From: Myxosarcina sp. GI1
Lineage (GTDB): Bacteria > Cyanobacteriota > Cyanobacteriia > Cyanobacteriales > Xenococcaceae
DNA length: 39,983 nucleotides
NCBI RefSeq assembly: GCF_000756305.1
Contig: NZ_JRFE01000043.1
Location: 20,576-60,558 of the forward strand
Reading direction: 5' to 3'
Below the pieces are notes generated by a model. It was not told the origin of the DNA, made no database searches, and worked only from the letters and a program-made list of their open reading frames with translations. Both the position numbers and the translations under genes were made by a program. Shown here piece after piece: positions 13,779 through 22,628 of this stretch. The number at the start of each line of letters is the position of its first letter. Position 1 is the first letter of the stretch.

Positions 13779-14270
13779 ATGAAAGCCAAGCTATTTCTCT
13801 TTTATCTCCGCTATCGCAAACCTTTAATTCTTGTCTCTGGTGCGATCGCTCTAATTTCTACTAGCTCTTACTCTTGGCTGGAGTATAAATCTAGATCTAT
13901 TAAATATAATCCCTGGCAAGTAGTTGAGGTTACGGCAAGCGATCGCTTTACTATAGTTCGTGATAATGAAACTAAAACCATTCGCCTGTGTGGCATTTCA
14001 GCAGTAGGAGAGGAAGCTAGAGATTATTTGCGATCGCTTGTTAATAAAGGTGATGGTACGGTTCAGCTTGAGAAAAGAAAGGAAACTTATGAAGCTTGGG
14101 TAATGCTTAAGCCCGATTTTGAGTCAGAGATTCACCTTAATACTTGGATGGTAGAAAAAGGTATGGCTAGACATGATGAACGAAATTTTAGTCATTGTCT
14201 TAGCAATGAAGAATTGAAATGGGCAGAAGAAATAGCTAGAGAAAATAAATTAGGTATTTGGAAGCGTTAG
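13779..14270 (+). CDS. Membrane-anchored SNase-like protein, active site lost
   Basis: A basic N-terminus and one hydrophobic segment (PLILVSGAIALISTSSYSW) anchor the protein. The rest has the staphylococcal-nuclease (OB) fold: TIVRDNETKTIRLCGISAVG, EARDYLRSLV, then a C-terminal VEKGMARHDE...EELKWAEEIARENKLGIWK that matches the family ending. Key residues are altered compared with the second SNase protein in the window (23078-23770): the IDAPE calcium/active-site segment is ISAVG here, and the second catalytic Arg (YDRTVA) is Ala (YEAWVM). It is therefore probably a binding rather than a catalytic protein. Confidence 0.8.
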   Translation: MKAKLFLFYLRYRKPLILVSGAIALISTSSYSWLEYKSRSIKYNPWQVVEVTASDRFTIVRDNETKTIRLCGISAVGEEARDYLRSLVNKGDGTVQLEKRKETYEAWVMLKPDFESEIHLNTWMVEKGMARHDERNFSHCLSNEELKWAEEIARENKLGIWKR

Positions 14271-14277
14271 AGGTTTG

Positions 14278-14312
14278 GCGATTGGCTCTGCCAGTACGCG
14301 GAGCGTAATCGC
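14278..14312. repeat. Small intergenic palindromic repeat
   Basis: A 35-bp element bounded by GCGATTGG and TAATCGC with CTCTGCC...GGAG inner pairing. It lies 8 bp after the SNase-like gene and may form the 3' hairpin of its transcript. Confidence 0.5.
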
Positions 14313-14814
14313 TGCTTTTGAAAAACGAACATCGACATTTAAAGATTGATAAGATCGATAGACTCAGAGCCAATTTTAATTCAATTGTACTAAACTAGAG
14401 TCAAGGTCTTCGAGGGAAGCACAGCCGCTTAAAGCCATTGCCAAATCTAATTCTTCTGTCAACAATTGCAACACATGAGCAACCCCCTTCGTTCCGTTTA
14501 CAGCTAGACCCCATAAAACTGGACGACCGACTAATACCGCCTTCGCGCCCAATGCCAAAGCTTTGAGAATATCGGTTCCCCGACGAATCCCACCATCTAC
14601 TAAAATTTCGATTTTGTCTCCCACTGCCTCGACAATTTCTGGGAGAGCCTCAAAAGTAGCGATCGCCCCATCTAATTGTCTTCCTCCATGATTAGAAACG
14701 ATGATGCCTTTAGCTCCATGTTCTAATGCTTTTAAACCCCGTCCAGTTTGAAAACTGGAGTTTTGGCTCAAAATCAAATAGGCTGATTAAGAGAAGAAAA
14801 ATAAGATCGATTTG

Positions 14815-15093
14815 ATGTTAAAAGTAGATTACGCTCGTTGGAATCAAAGCAAAGAGTTATTAAGAACAGAGGCATTGGCTGCCAAACATCCTCGAACAAG
14901 AGAGAGACTGATGGCATTGTATGAAATTAGTGAAGGGAAAAGTGCTACAAAGGTAGGGGAACAAACCCGAAGAAATCCCCAAACAGTAATGGAATGGGTG
15001 CATCGTTATAATCAAGAAGGTCTCAAAGCCGTCGAGTATCAAAGAACGGGAGGAAGAAACCCTTTTTTTCCGAAACGGTGCGAAAAGATTTAG
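14815..15093 (+). CDS. IS630 transposase, ORF A (helix-turn-helix part)
   Basis: The N-terminal DNA-binding half of the transposase: RTRERLMALYEISEGKSATKVGEQ and NPQTVMEWVHRYNQEG form the paired helix-turn-helix. It ends at a T7 run near 15063-15070, where a -1 ribosomal frameshift would join it to ORF B and give RNPFFSETVRKDL. The start is the ATG at 14815. Two-frame organisation with programmed frameshifting is usual in this family. Confidence 0.9.
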   Translation: MLKVDYARWNQSKELLRTEALAAKHPRTRERLMALYEISEGKSATKVGEQTRRNPQTVMEWVHRYNQEGLKAVEYQRTGGRNPFFPKRCEKI

Positions 15094-15926
15094 GGAATCA
15101 AATCCAGAAAGCTCTTTTAAGGTCAGCATTAGCACCACAAGAAAGAGGGAGGAAATCTCAAGGGTTTCCACGTTGGACGTTAAAAAGATTCGTCCACTGG
15201 CTGAAACAGAAGTGGAAGATAAATTGTTGTCGAGAGACAGTCAGAAAAACTCTTAAGCAGATGGGTTTTTCCTGGAAGAAAGCGAAGAAGTTGCTTAATA
15301 AAGGCAATACCGCCAAAAGAGCTGAATTTGTCGAACAAATTACTGAATTATTAGAGGATGCACTTCATCAAAAGCGATTAATTATCTATATTGATGAAGC
15401 CCATATACATTTAGATACCGATGAAGGTTACGGTTGGTCAATTCGGGGAGAAAGGTTTTGGGTCAGCTCTAGTTCTCCTGGAAGAAAGAAAGTCTCTTTT
15501 TATGGTGTTTACCTCTATAATCAGGCGCAAACCAGAATTTTTCCTTATGAGAAAGCAGAGAAAATTAATACCATTGATGTTCTCAAAAAGTTGCGAGTCG
15601 AATTTCCCCAGCAACAAATAACTGTGGTTTGGGATGGCGCACCATATCATCGTGCTAAAGTGGTCACCGAGGCAGCATCAGCAATGGACATCCATCTTCT
15701 ACAATTACCTGGCTATAGCCCAGATTTTATGCCTGTCGAACATCTTTGGCAATGGCTCAGAGAAGACATAACTTATCATGTTTGTTATGACCAACAACAA
15801 GAGTTAATTTCTGCTGTTGCTGATTTTCAGCATCTAATTAATACTACTCCACTGTTTTTAAGCGATCGCTTGTGGGTTAAAAAACACCTCGATCCAGAAG
15901 AAGAAAAACTACGGTTTTCAAAGTAG
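15078..15926 (+). CDS. IS630 transposase, ORF B (DDE catalytic domain)
   Basis: It holds the DDE residues: IIYIDEAHIHLD (first Asp), VVWDGAPYHRA (second Asp) and YSPDFMPVEHLWQW (Glu). A second winged segment (WTLKRFVHWLKQKWKINC) precedes them. The frame is -1 relative to ORF A and is probably translated as a fusion of about 370 residues. The catalytic triad is intact, so it is likely active. Confidence 0.93.
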   Translation: MRKDLGNQIQKALLRSALAPQERGRKSQGFPRWTLKRFVHWLKQKWKINCCRETVRKTLKQMGFSWKKAKKLLNKGNTAKRAEFVEQITELLEDALHQKRLIIYIDEAHIHLDTDEGYGWSIRGERFWVSSSSPGRKKVSFYGVYLYNQAQTRIFPYEKAEKINTIDVLKKLRVEFPQQQITVVWDGAPYHRAKVVTEAASAMDIHLLQLPGYSPDFMPVEHLWQWLREDITYHVCYDQQQELISAVADFQHLINTTPLFLSDRLWVKKHLDPEEEKLRFSK

Positions 15927-16710
15927 ATGCGGTTTAGACCGTCATCGCCTCGCAAAATTCCTTTTACTAGCACGGGTAAAGAGGTAATCGACTGCAACCA
16001 TTCTAAATCCTTCCAGGTAACGCTCGGATCTATTTGTTGGGCAAAATAGGCAAACAAACCCGACTCTTGTGACGTTTGAGGAATAGCCAAATTGGTCATG
16101 GAAACGAGATTAGCCAGTTCCATTGTCTTAGGTAAAGTAAACTGATTGCGGCGATCGCTTTCTCTTTTGCCTAACATATGGGCATCTACGGTCAAACATA
16201 AAGCCTCATATCCAGCAGCTTCGGCTCGTCGTACCAGGGTTTCAGTAAGAGAGCGATCGCGATGAATATAGAGTTGAAACCATTGAGGCGTATTCTGTTT
16301 TTGAGTAGCGACTGCTTCTAAACTTTTAGTAGACAAGGTACTGAGTATCATTACCACTCCACTAGTGGCTGCGGCTTGAGCAGTGGCAATTTCACCCTCT
16401 GAATTAGCTAGACACTGAAAAGCCATCGGTGCAATGAGAATGGGTACGTTTAGAGTTTGTCCTAAGAGTTTGGTGGTCAAATTACGCTGACTTACATCGA
16501 CTAACATTCTGGGGCGAAGTCGATAGCGATTGATGGCTAAACGATTTTCTCTCAAAGTAATTTCATCCAAAGCACCGCTCTGGTAATAATCGAGAGCCAT
16601 TGGTTTTAAATGCTGTTTGGCAGTGACTTCGTATTCAAATAGATTGATTGGTCTGTTCAAGGTTATTGGCTAGATAACTTTTACTTTGAGATAATTTTAC
16701 TAGAAGTCTA

Positions 16711-16742
16711 GCATTCGCTTCGTGGGTGCCAGAGGCAATCGC
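16711..16742. repeat. Small intergenic palindromic repeat
   Basis: GCATTCGCTTCG at one end and GGCAATCGC at the other. It is the same kind as the elements at 452, 13453 and 14278, and lies in the divergent region between the oxidase and the SDR gene. Confidence 0.45.
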
Positions 16743-16781
16743 TTATTATTTGAATGATGTTTAAAAGTCGAACGATCGAAT

Positions 16782-17537
16782 ATGGTATCGGAAAGAGATA
16801 AAATTCTGGTTGCAGGTGCTACGGGTGGTGTCGGACAGTTAGTGGTAGCAAAACTACTAGCTAAAAATCTTCAGGTTCGGGCTTTGACTAGAACCAGAGC
16901 TAAAGCAAGATCGATGTTCGACAATAGAGTTGATGCTGTGGAGGGAGATATTCGTTATTCCGATACTCTAGCTGAAGCTGTACGGGATATAGATTATATT
17001 ATTTGCTGTACGGGAACTACTGCTTTTCCTTCTCTGCGTTGGGATTTTACCAATTTCTTTCAACCTTCTAATACTCCTGAAGCAGTAGATAGTAAAGGAG
17101 TAAAGAACCTAGTTGCTGCTGCACCGTCAGATTTAAAAAGATTAGTATTTGTCTCTTCGGCAGGGGTATTACGAAAAGATGAACTGCCCTACAATATTCT
17201 TAATGCCTTCGGGGTACTTGATGCTAAGTTGGCAGGAGAAAAAGCGATTGTTAGTTCTGGTATTCCTTATACAATTATCAGACCAGCTAGATTAATTGAT
17301 GGTCCTTATACTTCCTATGATTTAAATACACTGCTTCGGGCTAAAACTGATGGTAAGAAAGGAGTAAAAATAGAATCAGGCGATTGCTTTAGCGGAGAAA
17401 CCAGTCGTATCGATGTAGCTAACGCTTGCGTAGAATCATTATTTTCTGACAATACTATTAATAAAGATTTTTCAATTGTCAACGATGGAGAAAGACCTGA
17501 AAATGTTGATTGGTTGCAACTTTTCTCGCGATTGTAA
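16782..17537 (+). CDS. NAD(P)-binding SDR/NmrA-like (Ycf39-type) protein
   Basis: The N-terminus ILVAGATGGVGQLVVAKLLAKN is a Rossmann GxxGxxG dinucleotide-binding motif, followed by VRALTRTRAKA and VEGDIRYSDTL as in atypical SDRs. VFVSSAGV and the C-terminal PYTIIRPARLIDGPY replace the classical YxxxK active site, as in NmrA/Ycf39-type proteins. The length of 251 aa is normal. Cyanobacterial relatives act in chlorophyll or photosystem assembly or are unassigned; I cannot choose. It is transcribed alone. Confidence 0.85.
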   Translation: MVSERDKILVAGATGGVGQLVVAKLLAKNLQVRALTRTRAKARSMFDNRVDAVEGDIRYSDTLAEAVRDIDYIICCTGTTAFPSLRWDFTNFFQPSNTPEAVDSKGVKNLVAAAPSDLKRLVFVSSAGVLRKDELPYNILNAFGVLDAKLAGEKAIVSSGIPYTIIRPARLIDGPYTSYDLNTLLRAKTDGKKGVKIESGDCFSGETSRIDVANACVESLFSDNTINKDFSIVNDGERPENVDWLQLFSRL

Positions 17538-17595
17538 GTATTAATTTTTTAGTGCGATATTTCGGAAAAAGTATTTGGTAAAAATTGGCAAAAAA

Positions 17596-18312
17596 CTATT
17601 GAATGCCAATACTGCGCCCGCCAGAGCTAAAAATAAGTGGTTCGTCAACGGTTTGGGGTTCCCAACCAACATCAAAACCCAAGTCCCAGGCTATTTTACG
17701 AGCAGCACGAAAGGCTTCGTAGCTATCAGACTTGACCAGAAAAGCTAAAAATTCAGTTTCAGGATTGATATTTTCTAACGTGGTTTGAAACTCAGATGTA
17801 TCTAGAGTTAACTGTGACGGGATTTCTCCTTCGACATTTTTTTTATGTTTGTAGGCAATAGTGTTCTCACTGAGAAAAACATCATAATACTTGGTATCGA
17901 TCTCCAGATTTTCTATAGCCGCAGTCTTTCTTTCGTAGCAGTCGCGATACTCTAAAGCTTTTTCCAGATAATAATCATATAAATCGGGGTGAAAGCGATC
18001 GGGAATATTAGGTTTATAGCATTGAGGAAGGGATTCGGCAAAACGCTCGACTTTCTGCTGCACTTCATCGCTGTTAAGAAAGTAAACTCGTCCGTCGCGT
18101 ACCTCAAAAAATTTTGGAGTTTTGTTAGTATCTGTTGCCATAGGAGTGCGGATGACATTTGTAGCTTGTGCTGCAACCAAATAGACAAACAGGCAGATAA
18201 AAATTAAAACTCCAACCGTGTTGGTAAGGATGTCTAAAAAAGAATCAAAATTTTGAGTGGGATTAGTTTGGTTCAAATATTGTCTTTTTTTCATTTGATT
18301 TTTAGTTGCCAA
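17596..18312 (-). CDS. ExbD/MotB-like single-span membrane protein, 238 aa
   Basis: After 25 basic and polar residues comes NFDSFLDILTNTVGVLIFICLFVYLVAA (given in part): one transmembrane helix with an Asp just inside it, the pattern of ExbD/TolR/MotB proteins in which this Asp carries the protons. The remaining 180 residues lie on the periplasmic side and end with a region like that of the preceding gene (AARKIAWDLGFDVGWEP against LRELIEAEGIELGYEP). Its start overlaps the stop of the 147-aa gene by 22 nt. No peptidoglycan-binding OmpA domain is visible. Confidence 0.75.
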   Translation of the reverse strand: MATKNQMKKRQYLNQTNPTQNFDSFLDILTNTVGVLIFICLFVYLVAAQATNVIRTPMATDTNKTPKFFEVRDGRVYFLNSDEVQQKVERFAESLPQCYKPNIPDRFHPDLYDYYLEKALEYRDCYERKTAAIENLEIDTKYYDVFLSENTIAYKHKKNVEGEIPSQLTLDTSEFQTTLENINPETEFLAFLVKSDSYEAFRAARKIAWDLGFDVGWEPQTVDEPLIFSSGGRSIGIQ

Positions 18313-18734
18313 TCGCTATCTATTGGTTCGTAGCCAAGCTCGATTCCTTCAGCTTCAATTAACTCTCTCAACTCGGCAAACACCTTCACTCCGTCAGGTC
18401 TAATAGCAACAATTAAATATTCTTGGTTTCGGGACTTAATTTCGGCAAACAGCTTACTCAAAGCAGAATTATTAGTAGCTATATCTTTAGTTGCGACAAA
18501 GGTTTTTGTCGGATGAATGATTATGCCGTCTCCTTGAGCTTCAATATAGCGTGGTTGCTTGGTTTGTTCGAGTAAATTACTTTTAGAAACAATAGTGATG
18601 TTTTTTTTACTGCCAGCAGCCTGAGCTACCAACAGTACTACAATCAAAATCAGCGTACCGATCGTGCAAAATAAAACCGAGAGAAAAGGAAACAACTCGA
18701 CTTCAGTAGTTGGAGTAGTAGGACGTTGGTGCAT
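18291..18734 (-). CDS. ExbD-like single-span membrane protein, 147 aa
   Basis: The N-terminal segment VELFPFLSVLFCTIGTLILI starts a single membrane helix of the ExbD type; an acidic residue (Glu) precedes it, but the usual Asp is not seen. The small periplasmic domain (VAIRPDGVKVFAELRELIEAEGIELGYEP) matches the ExbD/TolR fold. The gene begins 3 nt after the ExbB-like gene and overlaps the next gene, so the three form one operon. It probably pairs with the 238-aa protein as one half of the rod of an ExbB5-ExbD2 type motor. Confidence 0.75.
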   Translation of the reverse strand: MHQRPTTPTTEVELFPFLSVLFCTIGTLILIVVLLVAQAAGSKKNITIVSKSNLLEQTKQPRYIEAQGDGIIIHPTKTFVATKDIATNNSALSKLFAEIKSRNQEYLIVAIRPDGVKVFAELRELIEAEGIELGYEPIDSDWQLKIK

Positions 18735-18737
18735 TAG

Positions 18738-19850
18738 TTAGGATTCTTTGTTTTTTTCTTCGACTAATACTAAACGGCGGGGTAGATTGAGTTCTCTAAG
18801 TATGGGTTCTAGCTGGGATAAATTGTGATTTACCCGTTCTAAAACAAAATCTAATTGAGAAGAAGTTGAAGATTTTGAAGAACTATCTGTTTGTACGTTT
18901 TGTTGGAGACGTTCGACCACAGATGCTTGTTGTTCTAATGCTGAAGTGGTTAGCTCGATTTGTTTGAGTAACTGAGAATTTATTTGCTGTACTCGACTGA
19001 CTTCTTCAACCATTTTTTCGGTAGGACTATTAGCCGCAGCCTGAGTTTCTAGCTCTTTGTTCTTGAGCTTAGATAAAATGCGATCGTTAAGATAGATATC
19101 GACCGACAGCAATAGCTGGGATTCTAGTCTTTCTACTGCTACTAAAGGAAGCATTACCAAAACGCTGAGAAGCAAAGCTAACAGTGTTGTATCGAAAGCT
19201 ACTGCCAAACCGCTAGTTACCAAACCAATGCCCTCTTTAATCTGTTCGATTTCTTCGGCACTAGATAAAAAGCTAGAAAATCCATTTACCGCACTACTTA
19301 TTCCGACAACAGTTCCGATAAAACCCAGTAGCGGAATTGCCCAAACTACAATACGAGGTAAAACATAAGAAGATGCCGAAGCTGCGGTAAAAAATGAAGA
19401 ATCATCAGTGATAAAATCGGCTACGGTTTGGCGGTCGCCTGTAGTGATATAGGAAGCGATTACTCGACTACAGCGAATGGCAAGCAAACTTTTAGCTTGT
19501 GCCAAACTTTTCTGCAAACTAGCTATTTCATAGGAGTTATGATTGATAAAAGCAGTTCGAGCGGGAATGATTTCTTTGGTCAATAGCTTGCGCTCGGCAT
19601 AAATTTTTCTGAATTTAAAGCAGATAAACACAGATACGCAGCTTGCCAAAAAAATCACTAAATACTGAGTAAAGCCACGATTGTAAAGCAAATCAATTAA
19701 ATAGGAACTACCAGTGAGTAAAATTCCCCCATAAATACCAATGGTAGTAACGATCCCAAAAGCAAATACCTTCAATAAATCTATGTTCAGCACCTGATGT
19801 AGCGAATCGGCATACTCTAGATTTATTTGCTTATTGTTGGCGGTACTCAT
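18738..19850 (-). CDS. MotA/TolQ/ExbB-type proton-channel protein
   Basis: Two N-terminal membrane segments (GIVTTIGIYGGILLTGSSYL, YLVIFLASCVSVFICF) are followed by a cytoplasmic loop. The conserved ExbB/TolQ core comes next: AIPLLGFIGTVVGISSAV and GLVTSGLAVAFDTTLLALLLS, which supply the two channel-lining helices. The last 90 residues are a polar coiled coil (VEEVSRVQQINSQLLKQIE...) extending into the cytoplasm. I chose the ATG at 19850 (MSTANNKQ) over a TTG at 19859. It heads a three-gene operon with two ExbD-like genes; no TonB or receptor gene is nearby. Confidence 0.85.
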   Translation of the reverse strand: MSTANNKQINLEYADSLHQVLNIDLLKVFAFGIVTTIGIYGGILLTGSSYLIDLLYNRGFTQYLVIFLASCVSVFICFKFRKIYAERKLLTKEIIPARTAFINHNSYEIASLQKSLAQAKSLLAIRCSRVIASYITTGDRQTVADFITDDSSFFTAASASSYVLPRIVVWAIPLLGFIGTVVGISSAVNGFSSFLSSAEEIEQIKEGIGLVTSGLAVAFDTTLLALLLSVLVMLPLVAVERLESQLLLSVDIYLNDRILSKLKNKELETQAAANSPTEKMVEEVSRVQQINSQLLKQIELTTSALEQQASVVERLQQNVQTDSSSKSSTSSQLDFVLERVNHNLSQLEPILRELNLPRRLVLVEEKNKES

Positions 19851-19957
19851 GATGAACAATTCTTAAGCTCTAATATTTTCTATCTGCTGCTTATAGTTCC
19901 CAAAAACTCTATATAATTTACGTACTTAATTAACCTAAATTGCGGTCTACTTTATCA

Positions 19958-21484
19958 TTAAGACTTTTTCAAGTTTCGATATTGTCGGTCTTTAGCTGTA
20001 AAATATTTTTCTACGGTCTTTTTTGCACCTAAAGCACTTTTGTATTCTTCCCCTCCTTCTTTTTCTAAGCGTTCCCTAACTTTAGCTCTTATTTGGGAAA
20101 CTACCTTACCGTTGGTCAAACGGGTTTGCTTCCAATCGAGGATTGGTTGAGGGTAGCTATTATTTTGATAATCTCTAGCTAATAGTTGTTCCATGCTGTG
20201 ACCGCGCAGTTCTGGTATCCAGTGGCGAACGAACTGTAAGTCTGGATCTTTCTCTTGTAAATTTTTGGTTGGGTTGTAAATTCTAAAAGTCTTACTCATA
20301 GGGTTAGTAATTCCCGACTGCATTTGCCACTGCCAATGATTGATAGCGATGTCGCCATCAACTAGACGCGACATGAAGTAACGCGCCCCATGATGCCAGG
20401 AAACACCACAGTTAATTGTTAGAAAGGTCGCACACATCGAACGCATCCGAAAATTCATCCAGCCCATTCGATTTAACTGCCGCATTGAAGCATCGACTAG
20501 CGGAAAACCAGTTTGTCCTTCGCACCAAGCCAGAAACAGTTCTTGTTTTTCTGCGCTTAGTTCTTCAAGAGAATACCAATCGTCAAATTCTGGGTAGCGA
20601 TTTTTTACTACCAGTTGGGGGTGGAAGAATAGTCTTTGAGTAAACTTATCGTGCCAGCGTAGGCGATCTAGAAAGGCTTTAAGTGAGAAAGCGTTTTTTG
20701 ATTGGGGTGATAGTTCCTGTAGTAACTTAGATGCGGACTGATATATCCTGCGCGTCGAAATCGTTCCAAAAACCAGATGCGGTGATAGATGGGATGAAGC
20801 TCCCCGTTGAGCTAGCCAGGGACGGGACATTTTCCAGTGATAGCCCCGATACCTGTAGTCTAAAAAATTCTGAAGTGTCTTATCTGCCTTATTTTCACCG
20901 CCAAGGAAATAGTACAGCTTCCGTGTCTGGAAGTAGCGGCAATATTTCTGCTGGAGTCCGTCATAATCTATCTGTCCTAAAGCGAGTTGAGGAGTATTAA
21001 TCTTTCTGGGTCTGGGATAAAGCGATCGCTCCTGATAATTATGATAATCCCGCCAGTAAGTTTCGTAGCATTCCTCATTTTGCAGGAAATGATTTTTACC
21101 AAGATGTGTTTCTAAGTTATGCTGCCCATAGAAATCTAGAATTTGGCAATCGCGCTCGATACCATATTGCACCTGTACATCGCGATTAAAATAGAGCTTG
21201 GGTTGTTTGTTCAACGCTAGTAGCGATCGCGTAATAGCTCGGATAACGGCAACCGATTCGCCTTCAAAAAGATACAGTTTGCTACCTAGCTTTCTTAAGT
21301 TAGCATCCAAATTTGTCAAAGACTCGAATAAAAATCGTACTCTTGCCGTTCCTATTTCTGGTTGTTGATAGAACCAGGGGTTGATAATAAAGCAGGGCAA
21401 AACTTCTTGCTGGTTCTTACAAGCTTCGGCAACAATCTCATTATCGTTTAAGCGTAGGTCGCGACGAAACCAAATTATCTGCAT
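19958..21484 (-). CDS. Cryptochrome/DNA photolyase family protein
   Basis: The protein starts with the photolyase alpha/beta domain IIWFRRDLRLNDNEIVAEAC. The C-terminal FAD-binding domain holds GYHWKMSRPWLAQRGAS, FLDRLRWHDKFTQRL, GQTGFPLVDASMRQL and GWMNFRMRSMCATF, then NHWQWQMQSGITN and FRIYNP. The length of 508 residues is normal. Photolyases split UV-made pyrimidine dimers with blue light; some homologues are photoreceptors. The TGFPLVDA...MR and WQWQ blocks support a flavin-binding, repair-type protein. Its class (CPD, CryB-like or other) cannot be fixed by eye. It is transcribed alone. Confidence 0.93.
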   Translation of the reverse strand: MQIIWFRRDLRLNDNEIVAEACKNQQEVLPCFIINPWFYQQPEIGTARVRFLFESLTNLDANLRKLGSKLYLFEGESVAVIRAITRSLLALNKQPKLYFNRDVQVQYGIERDCQILDFYGQHNLETHLGKNHFLQNEECYETYWRDYHNYQERSLYPRPRKINTPQLALGQIDYDGLQQKYCRYFQTRKLYYFLGGENKADKTLQNFLDYRYRGYHWKMSRPWLAQRGASSHLSPHLVFGTISTRRIYQSASKLLQELSPQSKNAFSLKAFLDRLRWHDKFTQRLFFHPQLVVKNRYPEFDDWYSLEELSAEKQELFLAWCEGQTGFPLVDASMRQLNRMGWMNFRMRSMCATFLTINCGVSWHHGARYFMSRLVDGDIAINHWQWQMQSGITNPMSKTFRIYNPTKNLQEKDPDLQFVRHWIPELRGHSMEQLLARDYQNNSYPQPILDWKQTRLTNGKVVSQIRAKVRERLEKEGGEEYKSALGAKKTVEKYFTAKDRQYRNLKKS

Positions 21485-21663
21485 TCAGACTATGCTATGG
21501 CTATCTTAGATTACTCAATAAATTATAGTACATAAATACTGATATAAGTTGCTAGCTAGAATTAGCATTTTTTGGTTTCACAAAGTTTCAATTGCCGCTG
21601 TTAACTCTGCCAGAGTTGTAATTTTACAAGGTATCGAATCTTCGGCTGCATGGCAGATAAAAA

Positions 21664-22014
21664 TTATTCATAACCACCGAGAAAGTGACAATACTCGTCG
21701 GATAATGGTTCGCTATAAGAAGACGAACGGTTATGAGAGCCGTCCCAATATTCCGAGTCAGCCAAGTCACAGTGGTGGTTGTCTTCTATTATTTCGGCAC
21801 AAATGCGGTCTATATATCGTTGCTTATCTGCGGCTGAAGATGAAACAGGTAATTGTCGTTTTTCTTCGGTAATAGGTTCTGAGTTTGTTGGAGGAACATC
21901 GGCAGAAGTTGGTTCGATGTCTTGTGGGGGTGACAATGATTTGGTAGAAAGTTCAATAAAAGGATCTGAGGTATCGGCTCTTTTTCTTTGTCGTCTTCTG
22001 ATTAGTTCGCTCAT
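21664..22014 (-). CDS. Hypothetical protein coupled to the RES toxin, 116 aa
   Basis: Family not recognised. It starts 4 nt after the RES gene stop. The N-terminus is very basic (LIRRRQRKRAD), the middle is Pro/Ser-rich and probably disordered, and a short helical part (DKQRYIDRICAEIIEDNHHCD) follows. The close spacing suggests a third member of the toxin-antitoxin transcript, possibly accessory. Confidence 0.55.
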   Translation of the reverse strand: MSELIRRRQRKRADTSDPFIELSTKSLSPPQDIEPTSADVPPTNSEPITEEKRQLPVSSSAADKQRYIDRICAEIIEDNHHCDLADSEYWDGSHNRSSSYSEPLSDEYCHFLGGYE

Positions 22015-22018
22015 AAAG

Positions 22019-22621
22019 CTAAATTTGGTTGAGATCGTTTTTAGGGTCGTAAACTTTTACTATCGAACTGAATAATAGTTTATCTGTAAAGATAGCCAAG
22101 TTGTGTTTGCTAGGCTGTTTGGTTGAGACAAACTTAATTGCTTCAACTGAAGCAAAATTATAGGCAAGTTCGCCAATTTTTTGACTGTAAGAAGGTGTTT
22201 TCAACCGATCTTGAAAATATTCCCAAGGTTGATTGATTCCCTGCCAATCAATATTAGCTGCCTGACAGTAGACGCGATCGCTTAAATCGAGAACGTGGTT
22301 TAAAGTAACTTTAATAGCAAAAACTGCATGAGGCGGTAAGGAAGTACGGCTACGCTTCAAACCGTAGAACTTTTCTGTAGTTGCGGTAAGATCTTCTTCG
22401 CCGCAGTAAAGGCAGGGAATAGAATAGCCATCAGGAGGCTTGAAATTGTATCTTCCTCCGTATTTTTCGGCTCCGATAGTTGCTAGGGGGTCTTTAGCGT
22501 AGCGAAGATTCGTAGTACGGTAATAATAACCATCGACTGAGGCAATCGTAGCTCGCTCTAAATCTACCTGTTCGATGGTTTGCAGCAACTGCTGCTGTCG
22601 TTTGACTGCTTCATTATCCAT
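22019..22621 (-). CDS. RES-domain toxin
   Basis: The protein has the RES pattern: YYRTTNLRYAKDPLATIGAEKYGGRYN (with the first conserved Arg, quoted in part), then PCLYCGEEDLTATTEKFY, where family members have the conserved Glu, and a C-terminal sheet with a Ser (YNFASVEAIKFVS). RES toxins degrade NAD+ and stop growth. The open frame reaches 22669 but I prefer the ATG at 22621 (MDNEAVKRQQQL), 7 nt after the antitoxin stop; the upstream start would overlap the antitoxin by 41 nt. It forms a type II module with the next gene upstream. Confidence 0.82.
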   Translation of the reverse strand: MDNEAVKRQQQLLQTIEQVDLERATIASVDGYYYRTTNLRYAKDPLATIGAEKYGGRYNFKPPDGYSIPCLYCGEEDLTATTEKFYGLKRSRTSLPPHAVFAIKVTLNHVLDLSDRVYCQAANIDWQGINQPWEYFQDRLKTPSYSQKIGELAYNFASVEAIKFVSTKQPSKHNLAIFTDKLLFSSIVKVYDPKNDLNQI

Positions 22622-22628
22622 TGAGATG

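Larger units (their letters stand above)
14735..15934 (+). mobile_element. IS630-family insertion sequence, copy 1 (1200 bp)
   Basis: Flanked by the TA target duplication at 14733-14734 and 15935-15936. The ends AACCCCGTCCAGTTTG and AACCGCATCTACTTTG (read inward) are imperfect inverted repeats of about 25 bp. It carries two overlapping transposase frames on the plus strand. It appears identical to copy 2, with the same 1200-bp length, so the transposition was recent. Confidence 0.95.
14376..16660 (-). pseudogene. FMN-dependent alpha-hydroxy-acid oxidase, split by IS630
   Basis: The N-terminal part (15935-16660) opens INLFEYEVTAKQHLKPMALDYYQSGALDE and contains VPILIAPMAFQCLA, WFQLYIHRDR and LTVDAHMLGKRESDRRN. 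The C-terminal part (14376-14732) has [15 protein letters not shown] with the catalytic His/Arg, [28 protein letters not shown] and the C-terminal helix. Removing the IS and one TA joins [14 protein letters not shown] exactly in frame and gives 360 residues, the normal length of glycolate/L-lactate oxidases. These flavoenzymes oxidise 2-hydroxy acids with O2. The only lesion is the IS, so precise excision would restore the gene. Confidence 0.93.

Noticed and set aside
15438-15650. Antisense ORFs within the IS630 copies
   Set aside because: They are shadows of the transposase gene and occur identically in both copies.
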